DNA of 64,000 bases from Przewalskia tangutica (lineage: Eukaryota; Streptophyta; Magnoliopsida; Solanales; Solanaceae). Shown here one piece after another: positions 34,508 through 45,987 of this stretch. The position numbers were made by a program, and so were the translations under genes. The notes under the pieces were generated by a model. The model did not search any database, was not told the origin of the DNA, and saw nothing but the letters and a program-made list of their open reading frames with translations. Positions within the stretch are counted from its first letter, which is position 1; the number at the start of each line of letters is the position of its first letter. The stretch lies in the NCBI GenBank assembly GCA_029844215.1, contig CM056724.1, positions 38,292,446 to 38,356,445 on the forward strand, written 5' to 3'.

Positions 34508-35552
34508 GTAGTGCTTATGTCTTGTTTGATGGTCGGTCGAGATAGGGTAAGAGTATAAGTGAGGGGTAAACCCCCAAGACGCTGTACCACCTTCTCCAGG
34601 GTAAGAGTATAAGTGAGGGGTAAACCCCCAAGACTGCATCACCGCTTTATGTGTTGTTTGACGGCCGGTTGAGATAGGGTAAGAGTATAAATGAGGGGCA
34701 AGCCCCAAGACGTTATACCACCTTCTCCAGGGTAAGAGTATAAATGAGGGGCAAGCCCCAAGACGTTATACCCCCTGCTTTACCACCTCCTTCAGGGTCA
34801 GAGTATAAATGAGGGGTAAACCCCAAGACGTTATACCACCTGTTCGTTTGCCTACTTGGCCCGTACAGTTTTTAGAACACAGGTGGGACTTGGTGTTCAT
34901 GTATGCCTATTGGTGCTATGTTATATCATGGACTGCCGGCAGTGAGGAAGGATCCCACGGGCATGATTGATATTATGGGCGTGAGACCCATAGTTATATT
35001 TGAGTAGTGACTTTGAGGGCCTGCGTCCCTGACTTGATATGACTGCTTGTATTGTGTACTGTAGGTTGGCTATCATACATGTCTCCTGCTTTGTTTAGAC
35101 TGTTATGATTTCATTACTGCATTTCATCGCTCACATACTTGTACATTCTTCGTCTTGACCTCCTTGAGTGCGTTCATCTGCAGTTTAGGTACTGTTGTTT
35201 GGTGATCGGCAGTGTAGGATCCTCGCTCGGGGTTTTGGATAGCTCCTCTCTGTCCGAGTTTATCTTTTGGTATATATCCTTCATGCAGAGCTTTATCTGA
35301 TTTTGGGTACGCGGGGCCTTGTCCGTCATATTTCGGATTTAACTCCTGTGCAGTATTCATATATGGGATTGGACTCGTACGATGTAGTGTCTTTTGTTTA
35401 TGTATATTATATGGCGGCCTAGTCGGCTTTGCCTTACACGTACGTTGGTTTTAAAAAAAAAAAATGAATGAGCTGTTATTAATTTGCGCAAAGTACTTAG
35501 TTGTTAAGGTAGAAGGGTGCCCAGGTAGGCACGATCACGGGCGGGGTTGACA
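34508..35552 (+). repeat. E5 5' LTR, segment b
   Basis: This continues segment a after the E6 insertion; 34503-34507 is the right TSD copy. It holds the 54-bp array (34545-34842) and the GC-rich terminal module, ending GGGGTTGACA at 35552. That end is shortened and altered relative to the 3' LTR end at 41266 (GGTTCGGGGCGTGACA). Confidence 0.92.
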
Positions 35553-35555
35553 GCG

Positions 35556-35567
35556 TGGTATCGAAGC
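35556..35567 (+). promoter_or_regulatory. E5 primer binding site
   Basis: TGGTATCGAAGC lies 3 bp after the LTR end. It is related to the initiator tRNA-Met site of E4, with changes in the last bases. Confidence 0.82.
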
Positions 35568-35753
35568 GATCGATCCTCGGAATGTCTACAGACCGTGTCT
35601 AGTAGAGTCTTGATTATCGGTGTGTTGCGCGCCACCCATAAACAGGAGGCTACGGGACATTTAGAGTTGGTTTCTATTCTTTTCACTCTAAGATCGTGCC
35701 ATGTAGTCATGTTAGTAAGAAAATTCCTCTCGACGTAATTTTGTGTTCTGATT

Positions 35754-36360
35754 ATGCCTCGAGGAGAACACCGCCCGAAGAGGGCAAGGGTGTGGCGAGA
35801 GCTACTAGTCGACTCGAGAGAGTTGATAGGGCTTATGCCTGAGGCATACCGGATGTGGTTCCACGATGGCGAGTTCTTCTTCGCGATTTTGAGGCCCCAG
35901 CACGAGCCTCCGATTTCTCGATTAAGGGAAGACTTTAGGGTCATGAAGGAAGCCATTATGTTATTGACCAAGATAGCGATTACTCTGATTTCATCACCGG
36001 AGGTTATTCGGCCCGATGCAGACAGTGCGGGGATAGAGGCGGCGGAGATCTGCGTAAGAGCTAGACCGGTTGGTTATTCCGTGAGTTCTTGGACGAGTGC
36101 CTCGGCGAGTGAGATATTCAACCCACCTACCCGGATATACCCCGCAGCTCACGGTGGGAGTTTGGACCCCAAGGTATTTAGGAGCCGGTCCGAGCTCCAG
36201 GTCGAGGTTCTCGAGTAGCAGAGGATTTTCTGGTCGAGGCCACCTATTCCTCGGTGTATCGGATGTGGTAAGCGTCGTTCGGAAATGCCGTTATGGCACG
36301 GGTCTTTGTTTTTATTGTGGTCGTCCGCCATATTCGAGGTATGTCCTTTTAGAAGCACCG
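35754..36360 (+). pseudogene. E5 gag trace
   Basis: It starts at ATG 35754 (MPRGEHRPKR), the same position after the leader as in E4 and E2. The open stretch to 36218 (154 codons) does not show the capsid blocks of E2 or E4. A knuckle-like end follows at about 36249-36345: CIGCGKRRSE in one frame and CFYCGRPPYSRYV in another, where the histidine and last cysteine of the CCHC box are gone. I read it as a heavily rearranged gag remnant, not a working protein. Confidence 0.6.
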
Positions 36361-37400
36361 GTGAGGTGGCTCGACTATGAGGCCGATGGTTGGTTCCTTT
36401 CCTCCATGCGTCCCCCGAGCGGGTGTTGGATGTTAGCGATCGTGGTAGAGGTCAGGGTGGAGTTTATAGTTCTGGCGGTCTTTCGAACCGCATAGATGAC
36501 GCGACTCATCGGCGGGATCGAGAAGCAACATCGCTAGGTTCTGTGTATATCTCGATTCTTTTGAATCTCACGTGCATTGTTAGATTCAGAGTTTGCCCTA
36601 GCATATATGTTTTCCCTGTATGGCTAGCAGTTATAAGTGATAGTACCCCAGAGGTAGGAATACTTTGATTAGTAATGTGAAAAGTAAGAATATTGACAAG
36701 AATGATAAGTGATGAGACTATAGTTGTGTAGAGTTCACAAGTTGTAATTGCCTCATGTGATGTAAGACCAATAGGGAAGATTATGCAGTAGAAATACTTT
36801 GGCTTATGTGTGAACCTCTAGTGAATAGGGGATAGGGTAAGAAGTACCTTGAGATAAGAGAGATTTATTTGGACTAAGAACGAGAAGTTAAGTGTGACGA
36901 TGAGTCGGGTTATGGACTCATTTAGTCACCGATAGTATGGAATGGGGTGATGTCGATTAGAAATGGTCCGTTATGTGATAGGGTCACGAGGATGCGTGCC
37001 CAAGTCTAGTTGATTGTTATGCGAGTTCGTGGATGCGTTCCGGAACTAGGTCGTAAGGACCGAGAAGAGCCTTAACGGAATGTAAGTAACTATATGGCCA
37101 AGTTTGGATAGTAACTCCGGGATTGGAGAATAGAAACAATATTTGAGATTTTGTGCGTGTACTAGATGAGTTTGAAAATGCGAGAAAGTATGACTAGTAA
37201 GGAAAGAAAGGAACCTCTGGGGATCCGTGTTTGAGAAGGCGTAACCTTTGAGTTTTGTGAGAAGGGGCCACGGACGGAAGGTCCATTGTTATGTTTACGT
37301 ATGTTATGTGGTGGCCGTGTGTGGCATCGTTGTCTTGTGCATTTGATTGATAGGCATAGTATAGAGATTGTCGGAGTGTGTATAGCTTGGCATCGACTAA
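36361..37400 (+). other. E5 internal 3' region, non-coding
   Basis: No pol domain is readable. The last 400 bp match the E6 interior (for example the GGCCAAGTTTGGATAGTAAC stretch near 37099, reverse complement near 29411-29430). Chance open frames only. Confidence 0.7.
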
Positions 37401-37401
37401 G

Positions 37402-37432
37402 AACATTCGGGACGAATGTTTCTAAGGAAGAA
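37402..37432 (+). promoter_or_regulatory. E5 pre-PPT hairpin and polypurine tract
   Basis: AACATTCG-GGA-CGAATGTT (37402-37420) is followed by TCTAAGGAAGAA up to the 3' LTR at 37433. The PPT is shorter than in E4 and E6, lacking the G run. Confidence 0.85.
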
Positions 37433-40400
37433 TGTTACACCCGTAAGTCCGGGACATGTATAAGAGAATGCGTAAGGAAACAAGACTTGGAAATTAGTAC
37501 GAAAGGAAGAATGGTTTTTCCGACGGAAAATCTTTCGGACGTCGGAAAGGAAAAATGTTCGTTGTTGAGAATTGGATTCTCAAAATGTATTATTTGAAGA
37601 GTATGGAACTTATTAATATTATGGAAATTTATTTTTACGGATTTGGTCACGTGGGGCCCACCCGAGGAATTTTACGTTTTGTGGGGCCCACGAGGGGTAC
37701 GGAATTTTATGGACGAATGAGAGGGCGACACGTGGCACCCCCACATGGCTTGGTCGAAATTTATTCCAGGGTTTAATGGTCATTGACCATCTTGGAAGAT
37801 AAGTCTTGCAAGCTTGATATTGTTGACAAGTCAACTTGTCCACCTAGGCGATCCAGTGAAACTCATCCTAACCTTACATTTGTTTAAGTCTAAGCCCTCC
37901 ATTGTGTTATAAGTATACTACTAGTAGCAAGACTTGGCATTTTACACTTAGAAAAATTTGAGAACCTTGTGCTAGCTTGAAGAAGCTCTCGGGTTTGCCA
38001 ATAGTCCCACACAAAATTTGTAGTTTTGATCCATTAGCCACAAGACTTTAACCCAATGTCCCTTAGGGTATTGTAAGGATATCTCAATAGAAATATTTGG
38101 AAAAACGCATTTTTACGTTAGTCGCAGCGGAAACTAAGGGAGTTCTTGACTTTGAAGTTGGAAGTTGAATATGGGTTCTTCATAGGCCTCTGGGAGTGCT
38201 TGGAGCGGATTGGAACCTAAGGAAAGGAGCTAAGAATTGCTAAAAGCGACTTTGAAATCTTGGAAATTTTAAGGGCTTGGAAAGGTATAAATTTTGTCGC
38301 TTTAGCAATTAAGTTTACTTATTGATTGTAGCTTTGGATATTGCAAGCATGAGTTAATTATTATGTAGTTGGATATGTTTATCGCTATTGGAACCCTAAT
38401 CCGGAAACTAGCATGTTTAGCCTTAAGTTTGGAAATTCAAGTTGATTATTCGTTTAAGTCGTCGCATGTTGTGTAGGAAGGAAATTGTAGTTGTTGAAGT
38501 TGTGTATGACTATATAACATGTTAGACCCTAGAACTTGGAATTTTAAAAGGATTGGAAAAGACTTTGAATTGTTAGTATGTAGTTGGCCGAGAATGGCTT
38601 GGAGTTTTAAGCTATTTTGTATGAATTGTGGGGCGGAATTTTACACGTATTGTTAGGCGTGTAATCCCCTTTGTTTGGTTGTTGTTTGGAGCCTTAAATG
38701 TGGCTTGTTGGTTATTGTATTCGGCCTTGAAAAAGGTGGCAAAGTGAGTAGAAACAAAGGAAGTCTTTGCCAGATTTTCCGTAGAATTAGAGACCAAATA
38801 CTTAGTATTATTCTACGTTAGAGACTAGAAGATTGATAGTCTTGTTGTGACCATTATAGGTTGAAACTTCTACGTACGGCGTATTCGGCTTAGCTTGAGG
38901 AATTAGCCGAAAAGGTATGTGAACTATCTCCTCTTCTAGCATGATTCCTTAGAATAAAGAAAGTAAGTTCTACTCCTTGAATGATCCATTCCTTGCTTAT
39001 ATTTGGATTGCCTAAAATAGAATTAGTTCTATGTAATTCCTTGAGTGTACTTTGATGTTTAAATTGTAAGTAGTATAATCCATTTCCTTAGGGAAGTTTG
39101 GATTCTTAAAAGTGAAGGTATTTTTCTTAAAGTACATAGAGACTTGAAAAAGAAGTGGTTTCCAAATCTTTTGGCTAGTGCCTTAGTTCTAAAACCTAAA
39201 GGTCATTATAATGACTTTAGGGGAGTCAAAGGAGTGATTTACTTAGTTGGTTTAAAAGAGGAGAAATGACATGATTTAAGAGAAGTAACTTGCGTTAAGG
39301 GTGAAGTTACTTGAGGTTTAAAAAGTAGAAGAAAACTTGTTTTCTAACTATTAAGAGACTTGAAGTATTTTGAAAGTTAAGAACTTGATTTACAAGTATG
39401 TGATACTTGGTTTTAATAGTATAAGTCTCTTGGGTATTGAAGGAATGGATACGTCTAAAACCATAAAGGGTTATAACGGCTTTATGGGAAGTTGGTTATA
39501 ACGGCTTTATGGAAGGTTTAGAAAGTTGTCTATTTTGATTAAATCGGCATAAGTTGCCTAGATTGTGAAAATTTGAAGTTACTTGATTTCAAGCTTTGAA
39601 ATGAGTTTTCTAAAAATGTAGTAACTTACTTTGAAAAATAGACACGCCTTGATACTACAGGTGTTAGTATCTTGGGGCTTTACATAGAAAGGAGTCTTTT
39701 ATAAAAGAATGTACGTAGTACTTTGGCTTGATAAATTGAGAATTTGTCTAAGTGTGCCTTGATAAGTACTTTGACTTGTTAAAAGAGAATTATTCTATGT
39801 ATGCCTTGATTAGTACTTTGGCTTGATAAAATGAGAATTTATTCTATTTGTGCCCGGATAAGTACTTTGGCTTGTTAAATGAGAATTTATTCTATTTGTG
39901 CCCTGATAAGTACTTTGGCTTGTTAAATGAGAATTTATTCTATTTGTGCCCTGATAAGTACTTTGGCTTGTTAAATGAGAATTATCCTATGTGTGCCTTG
40001 ATAAGTAATTTGGCTTGGTTAATTGAGAACTTGCCTATATGTGCTGGTAATAGCCTTTGAGTGCAAGTATTATGTTTTATTAAGTTGCCGCGACTCTCGG
40101 TTGAAGGGTCGGCTGTCTTGTTGTAAGTTACTGGGACGTACCGACAGTGATGTGGGATTCCACGGGTATGCTTCCGTTACTTGTAGTACTTGGGTTAAAT
40201 TCCCGGATTTTTTTTATAGAAGACATGGTAGTGCTTATGTCTTGTTTGATGGTCGGTCGAGATAGGGTAAGAGTATAAGTGAGGGGTAAACCCCCAAGAC
40301 GCTGTACCACCTTCTCCAGGGTAAGAGTATAAGTGAGGGGTAAACCCCCAAGACGCTGTACCGCCTGCTTTATGTGTTGTTTGACGGCCGGTTGAGATAG

Positions 40401-41266
40401 GGTAAGAGTATAAATGAGGGGCAAGCCCCAAGACGTTATACCACCTTCTCCAGGGTAAGAGTATAAATGAGGGGCAAGCCCCAAGACGTTATACCCCGCT
40501 ACCACCTCGCCCGGTCAGAGTATAAATGAGGGGTAAACCCCAAGACGTTATACCACCTGTTCGTTTGCCTACTTGGCCCGTACAGTTTTTAGAACACAGG
40601 TGGGACTTGGTGTTCATGTATGCCTATTGGTGCTATGTTATATCATGGATCAATGGCGGTGAGAAGGATCACCGCATGATTGATATTATGGCGTGAGACC
40701 CATAGTTATATTTGAGTAGTGACTTTGAGGGCTGCGTCCCGACTTGATATGACCGCTTGTATTGTATCGTAGGTTGGCTATCATACATGTCTCTGCTTTG
40801 TTTAGATTATGATTTCATTACTGTATTCATCGCTCACATACTTGGTACATTCTTCCGTCGACCTCCTTGAAGTGCGTTATCTGCAGTTTAGGTACGCTGT
40901 TTGGTGATCGGCGGTGTAGGATCCTTTCGGGGTTTTGGATAGCTCCCTCTGTCGGGAGTTTATCTTTTGGTATATATCCTTCAAGATGTGCTTTGTACAG
41001 TTTTGGGTACGGCGGGGCCTTGTCCCGTCATATTTCAGTTTAACTCCTAGAGGTCTGTATTCATATGTGGGATTGGACTCGTGTACAGTGTAGTGTCTTT
41101 TGTTTATGTATATTATATGGCAGCCTAGTCGGCTTTGCCTTACACGTACGTTGGTTTAAAAAAAAATGAATGAGCTGTTTTTAATTTCCGCAATGTACTT
41201 AGTTGTTAAGGTAGAAGGGTGCCCAGGTAGGGCACCAGTCACGGGCCCGGGGTTCGGGGCGTGACA
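37433..41266 (+). repeat. E5 3' LTR (3834 bp)
   Basis: It runs from TGTTACACCCGTAAGTCCG to GGGGCGTGACA. It is uninterrupted and so gives the reference for the E6 insertion site (40224-40228). It contains the palindrome at 39651-39671, the 48-bp array (39717-40050), the 54-bp array (40259-40555) and the GC-rich end module (40840-41266). Confidence 0.94.
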
Positions 41267-42029
41267 TATTGTTACCTTGTTATTGCATTTATATAAATTC
41301 ATTTGGGTTTACTGTCCACTTTTAATTGTGCTATATCATTGCTCGTGTGGTTACTGTCTTGTTATGGTTTTCTTTGATTTTGGATGATTATGTCCCCTTG
41401 TTATTTTTATTATATTGATAAAAACAAATACGACATTTTATTGGCCGAGGAAGGAATCTCCGTCTGATTTTCAAGGCCTCCCCTGTACAAAAGACAGATT
41501 TATTTTTGCTTTACTTATTAATTTTTGTCATTGCTTTAAAATTATTTATTCTATTACTAACACTTTTACTAAGTGTTTATGTAGGTACCTGAAGATCATC
41601 TTGTGCAGAAGGCCTAAAAAGGGCAAAAGATGTCCCGAAGTTTTATTCGATTTTAGTTTTATTATTCTGTATTGCATTCCATTGTAATTATAAATTATGA
41701 AAATTGCTTAGAATATGTAGAATAAAAAGGCAATAAATAATTAACCTAGGTTTGAACGGATAACCGCAAGTTAGCAGATCTTAAAGGATGCCTAACCCCT
41801 TCCCTTTAGGATAATAAAAAATCCTGATCCAGAATCTCATTAATTTCGCAGACAATTAAATGGAGATTAATTGCAGTATTTTTATTGCAATAAATCAAGT
41901 GTCCTAATTCACTTAACTAATTAGGTGACGACTCCTCAAAAACAACATTATTGCTCCATCCAGGGAACCACGCCAAAGAACAATGTTGCGGATACCGTTC
42001 AGATCCCGAGGTCAAAAATGGGCGCGACA
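41267..42029 (+). repeat. E5 right TSD and E3 3' LTR, segment b
   Basis: TATTG (41267-41271) duplicates 22018-22022. From 41272 the E3 LTR continues, matching 4375-5132, and ends GGGCGCGACA at 42029. The right AGAAT duplication follows at 42030-42034. Confidence 0.94.
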
Positions 42030-42034
42030 AGAAT

Positions 42035-44401
42035 GACAGGGGAAAGTATAAAAATTAAATACCAGATCCAACCGTGCCATATAAAAATAGAGCCAACTGT
42101 GCCTTCTTTTCTTTTAACCGAGAGTCAAGTCAACATCATGGGACACCGACCCATATAACTTTTCACGTACACAGGTATATAAATCAGTGTTGCGGATCGT
42201 ACAACCCGTCCCAATATAAAATAGTGTTGCGGATCGTGCAACCCGTCCCAATAATTATATGAGTGTTGCGGATCGTGCAACCCGACCCACTAATTATATA
42301 AGTGTTGCGGATCGTGCAACCCGTCCCAATAATTATACATTTAATTATCATGGAAATCTTGCACAATTTAAATCACCCTTTGACTCTCGACAACATTATC
42401 TTTCAAATGAACTTTCATTTTAGAACAACCAAAACACTAACAAGTCTTTCATTTTATAACACCAAGGCACTACCACATAGTTCATTAAGGATTAAGATTA
42501 ATTACCATAATGTACGTCCGTCGTACATTCACTTTATAAACTCAATTTCCATTTTAGAACCACCCAAAGTACTACATGTATCACTAGGAGTTAGGGTCCA
42601 ATACATGTATCATTTTGAAATCATCATTTAGAAAATCAAGACACTTATCATCTCAAGTATCTATTAAAAACATGGTTTGAAAAATCAAGGCACTAGTTAT
42701 CATGTACTACTTCTAAAACATCTTTTAGAAAATCCTAGTGCCATATATCATGTATTCTTTCAAAACATTATTTGGAAACCAAGGTACTACATATCACATA
42801 TCATGTAGGATTAGAATCCAAAGAAGCTATGTATGTATACCGTAACGCTCATTTCATATAATAATCATGCCAAGAAGAAAAGAGAGTTTCACATACCTTA
42901 TAGGCTATACCGACTTGACAACTAGAATGCGTCTCAAGTAGTACTTCAACATATATTGACAATAACACGTCTATCAATTCTACATGCCTTTAAGGTAGGT
43001 TATGGACTAAGTAACGTTCCCAATTCTATGAAAAATTGGGCAGCACTTACTTTATTTCTACGTACTTTTCCACCTTATAAACAAGGCCATATACATCAAC
43101 AAAACAACAACCAAAGGGGATTACACGCCAACTTGACGTGTACAATTCTGCCACATAACCATACCAAAACAGTCCACAAAACAGCCCCTAAAACAGTCCA
43201 CAATTAACTATAACGAGGGTGGAATGTGAGGCCTTTCAACGCCCTTCCACACCCTTATTCCTTCGGGGCTTTCATTAGCAAGCTACTACATTAAACATGC
43301 AATATAGGGGCTGATTTTCCAGCATACAACACGTCTAAAACAGTCCCTGAAACTGCACAACAACACCTCACAGTTTCATGCAGTTTTTCCGGCCAACTAC
43401 TACAACCAAAGTCCTCTTTATAACTCCTTATAATCCAATTCGTATTTCAACATTTATGTACAAAGTACATCAACTTGTAACAACCATATTCCCTTCATTT
43501 TAACATGCGATTAGTGACGTTAAACAACAACAATAACCAACGAATCCGATATTGACCAAAACTGTCCAGAAAATCGGTAAACACCAAACATGTCACATAG
43601 GTTTCTTATACTCCATTTTTCTTGTTACAAGTTCTTCCCCTAACTACCACAACATGTAATATATAATTACTTCAAGAGGAAGAAGGAAACTTACCACAAA
43701 TCTTAGCCAAAATAGTCCCAAAGTCACGACACACACTACACAGTTTTGCACCACTTCTTCACATTACAATCACACACATGTAACTTCTACGAGCTTGTAA
43801 TCATCTTATCTTCTTGTTGTTCTTCCAAAAAGTTCATAACAAGTTAAGGGTGTCAAGGCCTTGTTCTTGGCCAAACCGTGATCCACACTTTGGTGTGTTA
43901 AACTTGGCTTAGAACTTAGTCTAGGTGCTTAATCTTGGAAAGAAAAATACTTTGATCTTGATCTTGTCTTTGGATATGGGGATTTAGAATTGCTCTAGGA
44001 TTTTGGAGAGATGAGAGTTTGTATGGATGCATATCTTTTGTTCTAAGTCTTCAAGACTTATCTATATAAAGGTGTGTGGAGTCTTCACAAGACAAGTGGG
44101 GATGACACTTGCTACCTTCCTATTGGCCAAGTATTTCTTCACAAAAAAATTTCATCCACACTTAGTTATTTTTCATCCCATTTCGATGGACATGTAACAT
44201 AGTATACCAAGACTTAATAATTCCACTAAGTCCATAATTCTAATGAAAAATAATTCCATTACTAGAATTAATTCTTGTCATCACATTAAACTCAAAAAAT
44301 TTCCGTATAAGGAAATGTAAACATCCTTTCCTTCCGACATTCAAATCTTATTTCTATAATCATGTTCTCACTTAGTAGCTATGGAATTACGGGGTGTAAC
44401 A
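42035..44401 (-). repeat. E2 3' LTR, segment b
   Basis: This continues 2569-3054 after the E3 insertion and matches 53363-55765 closely. The minus-strand start TGTTACACCCCGTAATTCCA is at 44401. The minus-strand TATA-like TTTATATAGATA is at about 44060-44071. One difference is that the 5' LTR has about 31 extra bases near 54437. Confidence 0.94.
42187..42338 (-). repeat. 39-bp tandem array in E2 3' LTR
   Basis: There are four units of GTGTTGCGGATCGTGCAACC plus CGTCCCAATAATTATATA (the first unit 37 bp). GTTGC and GCAAC form a small inverted repeat in each unit. The same four units are at 53525-53676. Confidence 0.9.
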
Positions 44402-44434
44402 TTCTCCCCCTTAGAAATATTCGTCCCGAATGTT
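44402..44434 (-). promoter_or_regulatory. E2 pre-PPT hairpin and polypurine tract
   Basis: On the minus strand AACATTCG-GGA-CGAATATT (44434-44416; one mismatch in the stem) is followed by TCTAAGGGGGAGAA up to the LTR at 44401. It has the same layout as E4, E5 and E6. Confidence 0.88.
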
Positions 44435-44499
44435 CACATTAGGTCTCAAGTATACAACTTCCGGCATAGTTTACCTTAAACTACACCTACCAACCTATA

Positions 44500-44998
44500 C
44501 ATAGCAAACACAAAGATGTCTCACATGGCCACAATACAACACACAGTCTCATTAATAAATCAAAACAGTCAAGTAGGGATTGGAATTACCTGTGGGCATC
44601 GGGAACAAGTGAGGATACTTCCTCATCATCTCATCTTCTGCTTCCACGTCATCTCTTTCCTATTATCATTTCGCCACAATACCTTTACGGAAGCCACATC
44701 CTTATTCCGTAACCGTCTAACCTGGCGATCAAGTTGGATATGGGACTCTCCTCATACGCAAACTCCTCTGTCACATGGATGTCATCTACTGGGAAGACTC
44801 TAGATGGATCACCAATACACTTACGTAACATCGATACGTGGAAGGATGTACCGCCTCTAAGTTTGATGGCAGATTTAACTCATAGGCAACCTTGCCTACT
44901 CTGCGAACAATCTGGTAAGGCCCAATGTACCTCGGGCTAAGCTTCCCTTTCCTACCAAATCTCATCACATCCTTCATGGGTGATACCTTCTGGAATAC
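44500..44998 (-). pseudogene. E2 integrase C-terminus and chromodomain, frameshifted
   Basis: On the minus strand 44977-44786 reads MKDVMRFGRKGKLSPRYIGP then YQIVRRVGKVAYELNLPS, the SH3-like end of the integrase. After frameshifts, LDRQVRRLRNKDVASVKVLW (about 44735-44670) is the start of a chromodomain. In chromoviruses this module steers integration toward heterochromatin by binding modified histone H3. The usual aromatic-rich end is replaced by WRNDNRKEMTWKQK. The copy cannot be translated through. Confidence 0.8.
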
Positions 44999-45985
44999 CT
45001 AATCATCAAGCTGGAATTTCAAGTGTCGACGTTGATTATCTGCATACGATTTTTGTCGACTCTGTGCGGCTAATAATCTCTCCTGGATAAGCTTCACCTT
45101 ATCCACAGCCTGCTGAACCAAGTCTGGACCTACTAACGTAACCTCACCAACATTGAACCAACCAATCGGCGACCTACACTTCCTTCCATATAAGGTCTCA
45201 TATGGGGTCATCTGAATACGTGAATGGTAGCTGTTGTTATATGCAAACTCCACAAGAGGAAAATGACCCTCCCAGCTACACCTGAAATTAATAATACAGG
45301 CCCTCGATATCCTCGTGTGCGGATAAGACGCTCGCTCGTCCGCTTGGCCTCGAGGGTGAAATGCAGTATTGAGACTCACTTGTGTCCCAAATCCCTTCTG
45401 GAATGACCTCCAGAAGTTAGCCATAAATTGGGCCCATTTGTCTGACATAATAGATGTAGGAATCCCGTGTAGTCTCACAATCTCCCTGATATAAAGTCTA
45501 GCATAATCCTCAGCCGAGTAAGTAGTCCTGACCGGAGGAAAATGGGTTGATTTCGTCAGCCTGTCTACTATAACCCAAATGTAGTCACACTTCCTCTGAG
45601 TACGAGGTAACCCTGTAACAAAATCCATGTTAATCACCTCCCACTTCCAAGTCGGGATCTCTATCATCTGTAATAACCCACCAGGCTTCTGGTGCTCAAT
45701 CTTGACCCGTTGACAATTCAGACACTGAGCAATGAACCCTACTACGTCTTTTTCAGGCCATCCCACCAATACACACATCTGAGGTCATGGTACATCTTAG
45801 TCGATCCAGGATGAATAGAATAGCGAGCATTGTGTGCCTCTCTTAGAATCTGCTGACGAAGTCCTGCAACATCGGGTACACACAATCTACCCTCATACAA
45901 TATCACCCCATCAGATGAGATCTCAAATGAAGTCTTCTCCTTTCGGAGAGTCGCATCTCGATACCATACCAGAACCGGATCCTCA
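44999..45985 (-). pseudogene. E2 integrase, broken
   Basis: The main open stretch is 45778-44999 (259 codons); the zinc-finger part lies upstream in another frame (AHNARYSIHPGSTKMYHDL at about 45845-45785). Motifs include the finger cysteines CLNC, the first catalytic aspartate in INMDFVTGLPRTQRKCDYIW, and the second in IMSDKWAQFMANFWRSF. The region that should hold the catalytic glutamate reads HPRGQADERASYPHTR and is rearranged by a frameshift pair. The frame ends at a TAG (44999-45001) in LDD*VFQKVSPMKD. It would insert the cDNA into the host genome; this copy is inactive. Confidence 0.9.
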
Positions 45986-45987
45986 TA

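Larger units (their letters stand above)
22023..41266 (+). mobile_element. E5: LTR-rich non-autonomous chromoviral element
   Basis: It is bounded by TATTG duplications (22018-22022 and 41267-41271) inside the E3 3' LTR. Without E6 it is about 9.6 kb: LTRs of 3846 and 3834 bp round an internal region of only 1.9 kb with primer site, leader, a gag trace, hairpin and PPT. There is no pol at all. LTRs, leader and 3' region are shared with E6, so both belong to one family. It resembles the class called large retrotransposon derivatives, but most of its length is LTR rather than internal spacer. Confidence 0.94.
3055..42029 (+). mobile_element. E3: non-coding Ogre-like (Tat lineage) retrotransposon
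   Basis: The boundaries come from AGAAT duplications, TGTTGACACC/GTGCGACA-type LTR termini and two LTRs of 2078 and 2000 bp. The primer site is TGGCGACTCCGCTGGGGA and a purine tract precedes the 3' LTR, both as in Ogre elements. Without E4 and E5 it is about 10.2 kb with a 6.1-kb internal region. I find no gag, protease, RT, RNase H or integrase in that region in any frame; instead it holds a leader and four tandem arrays (108, 61, 85 and about 80 bp). It is therefore a large non-autonomous derivative that would need proteins of a coding Ogre relative. The lineage call is from termini and primer site, since no protein remains. Confidence 0.9.

Noticed and set aside
35754..36218. 154-codon open frame of E5 as a novel protein
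   Set aside because: Its start and position match the gag starts of E4 and E2, and a broken zinc knuckle follows. Without capsid motifs it is best read as a rearranged gag remnant.
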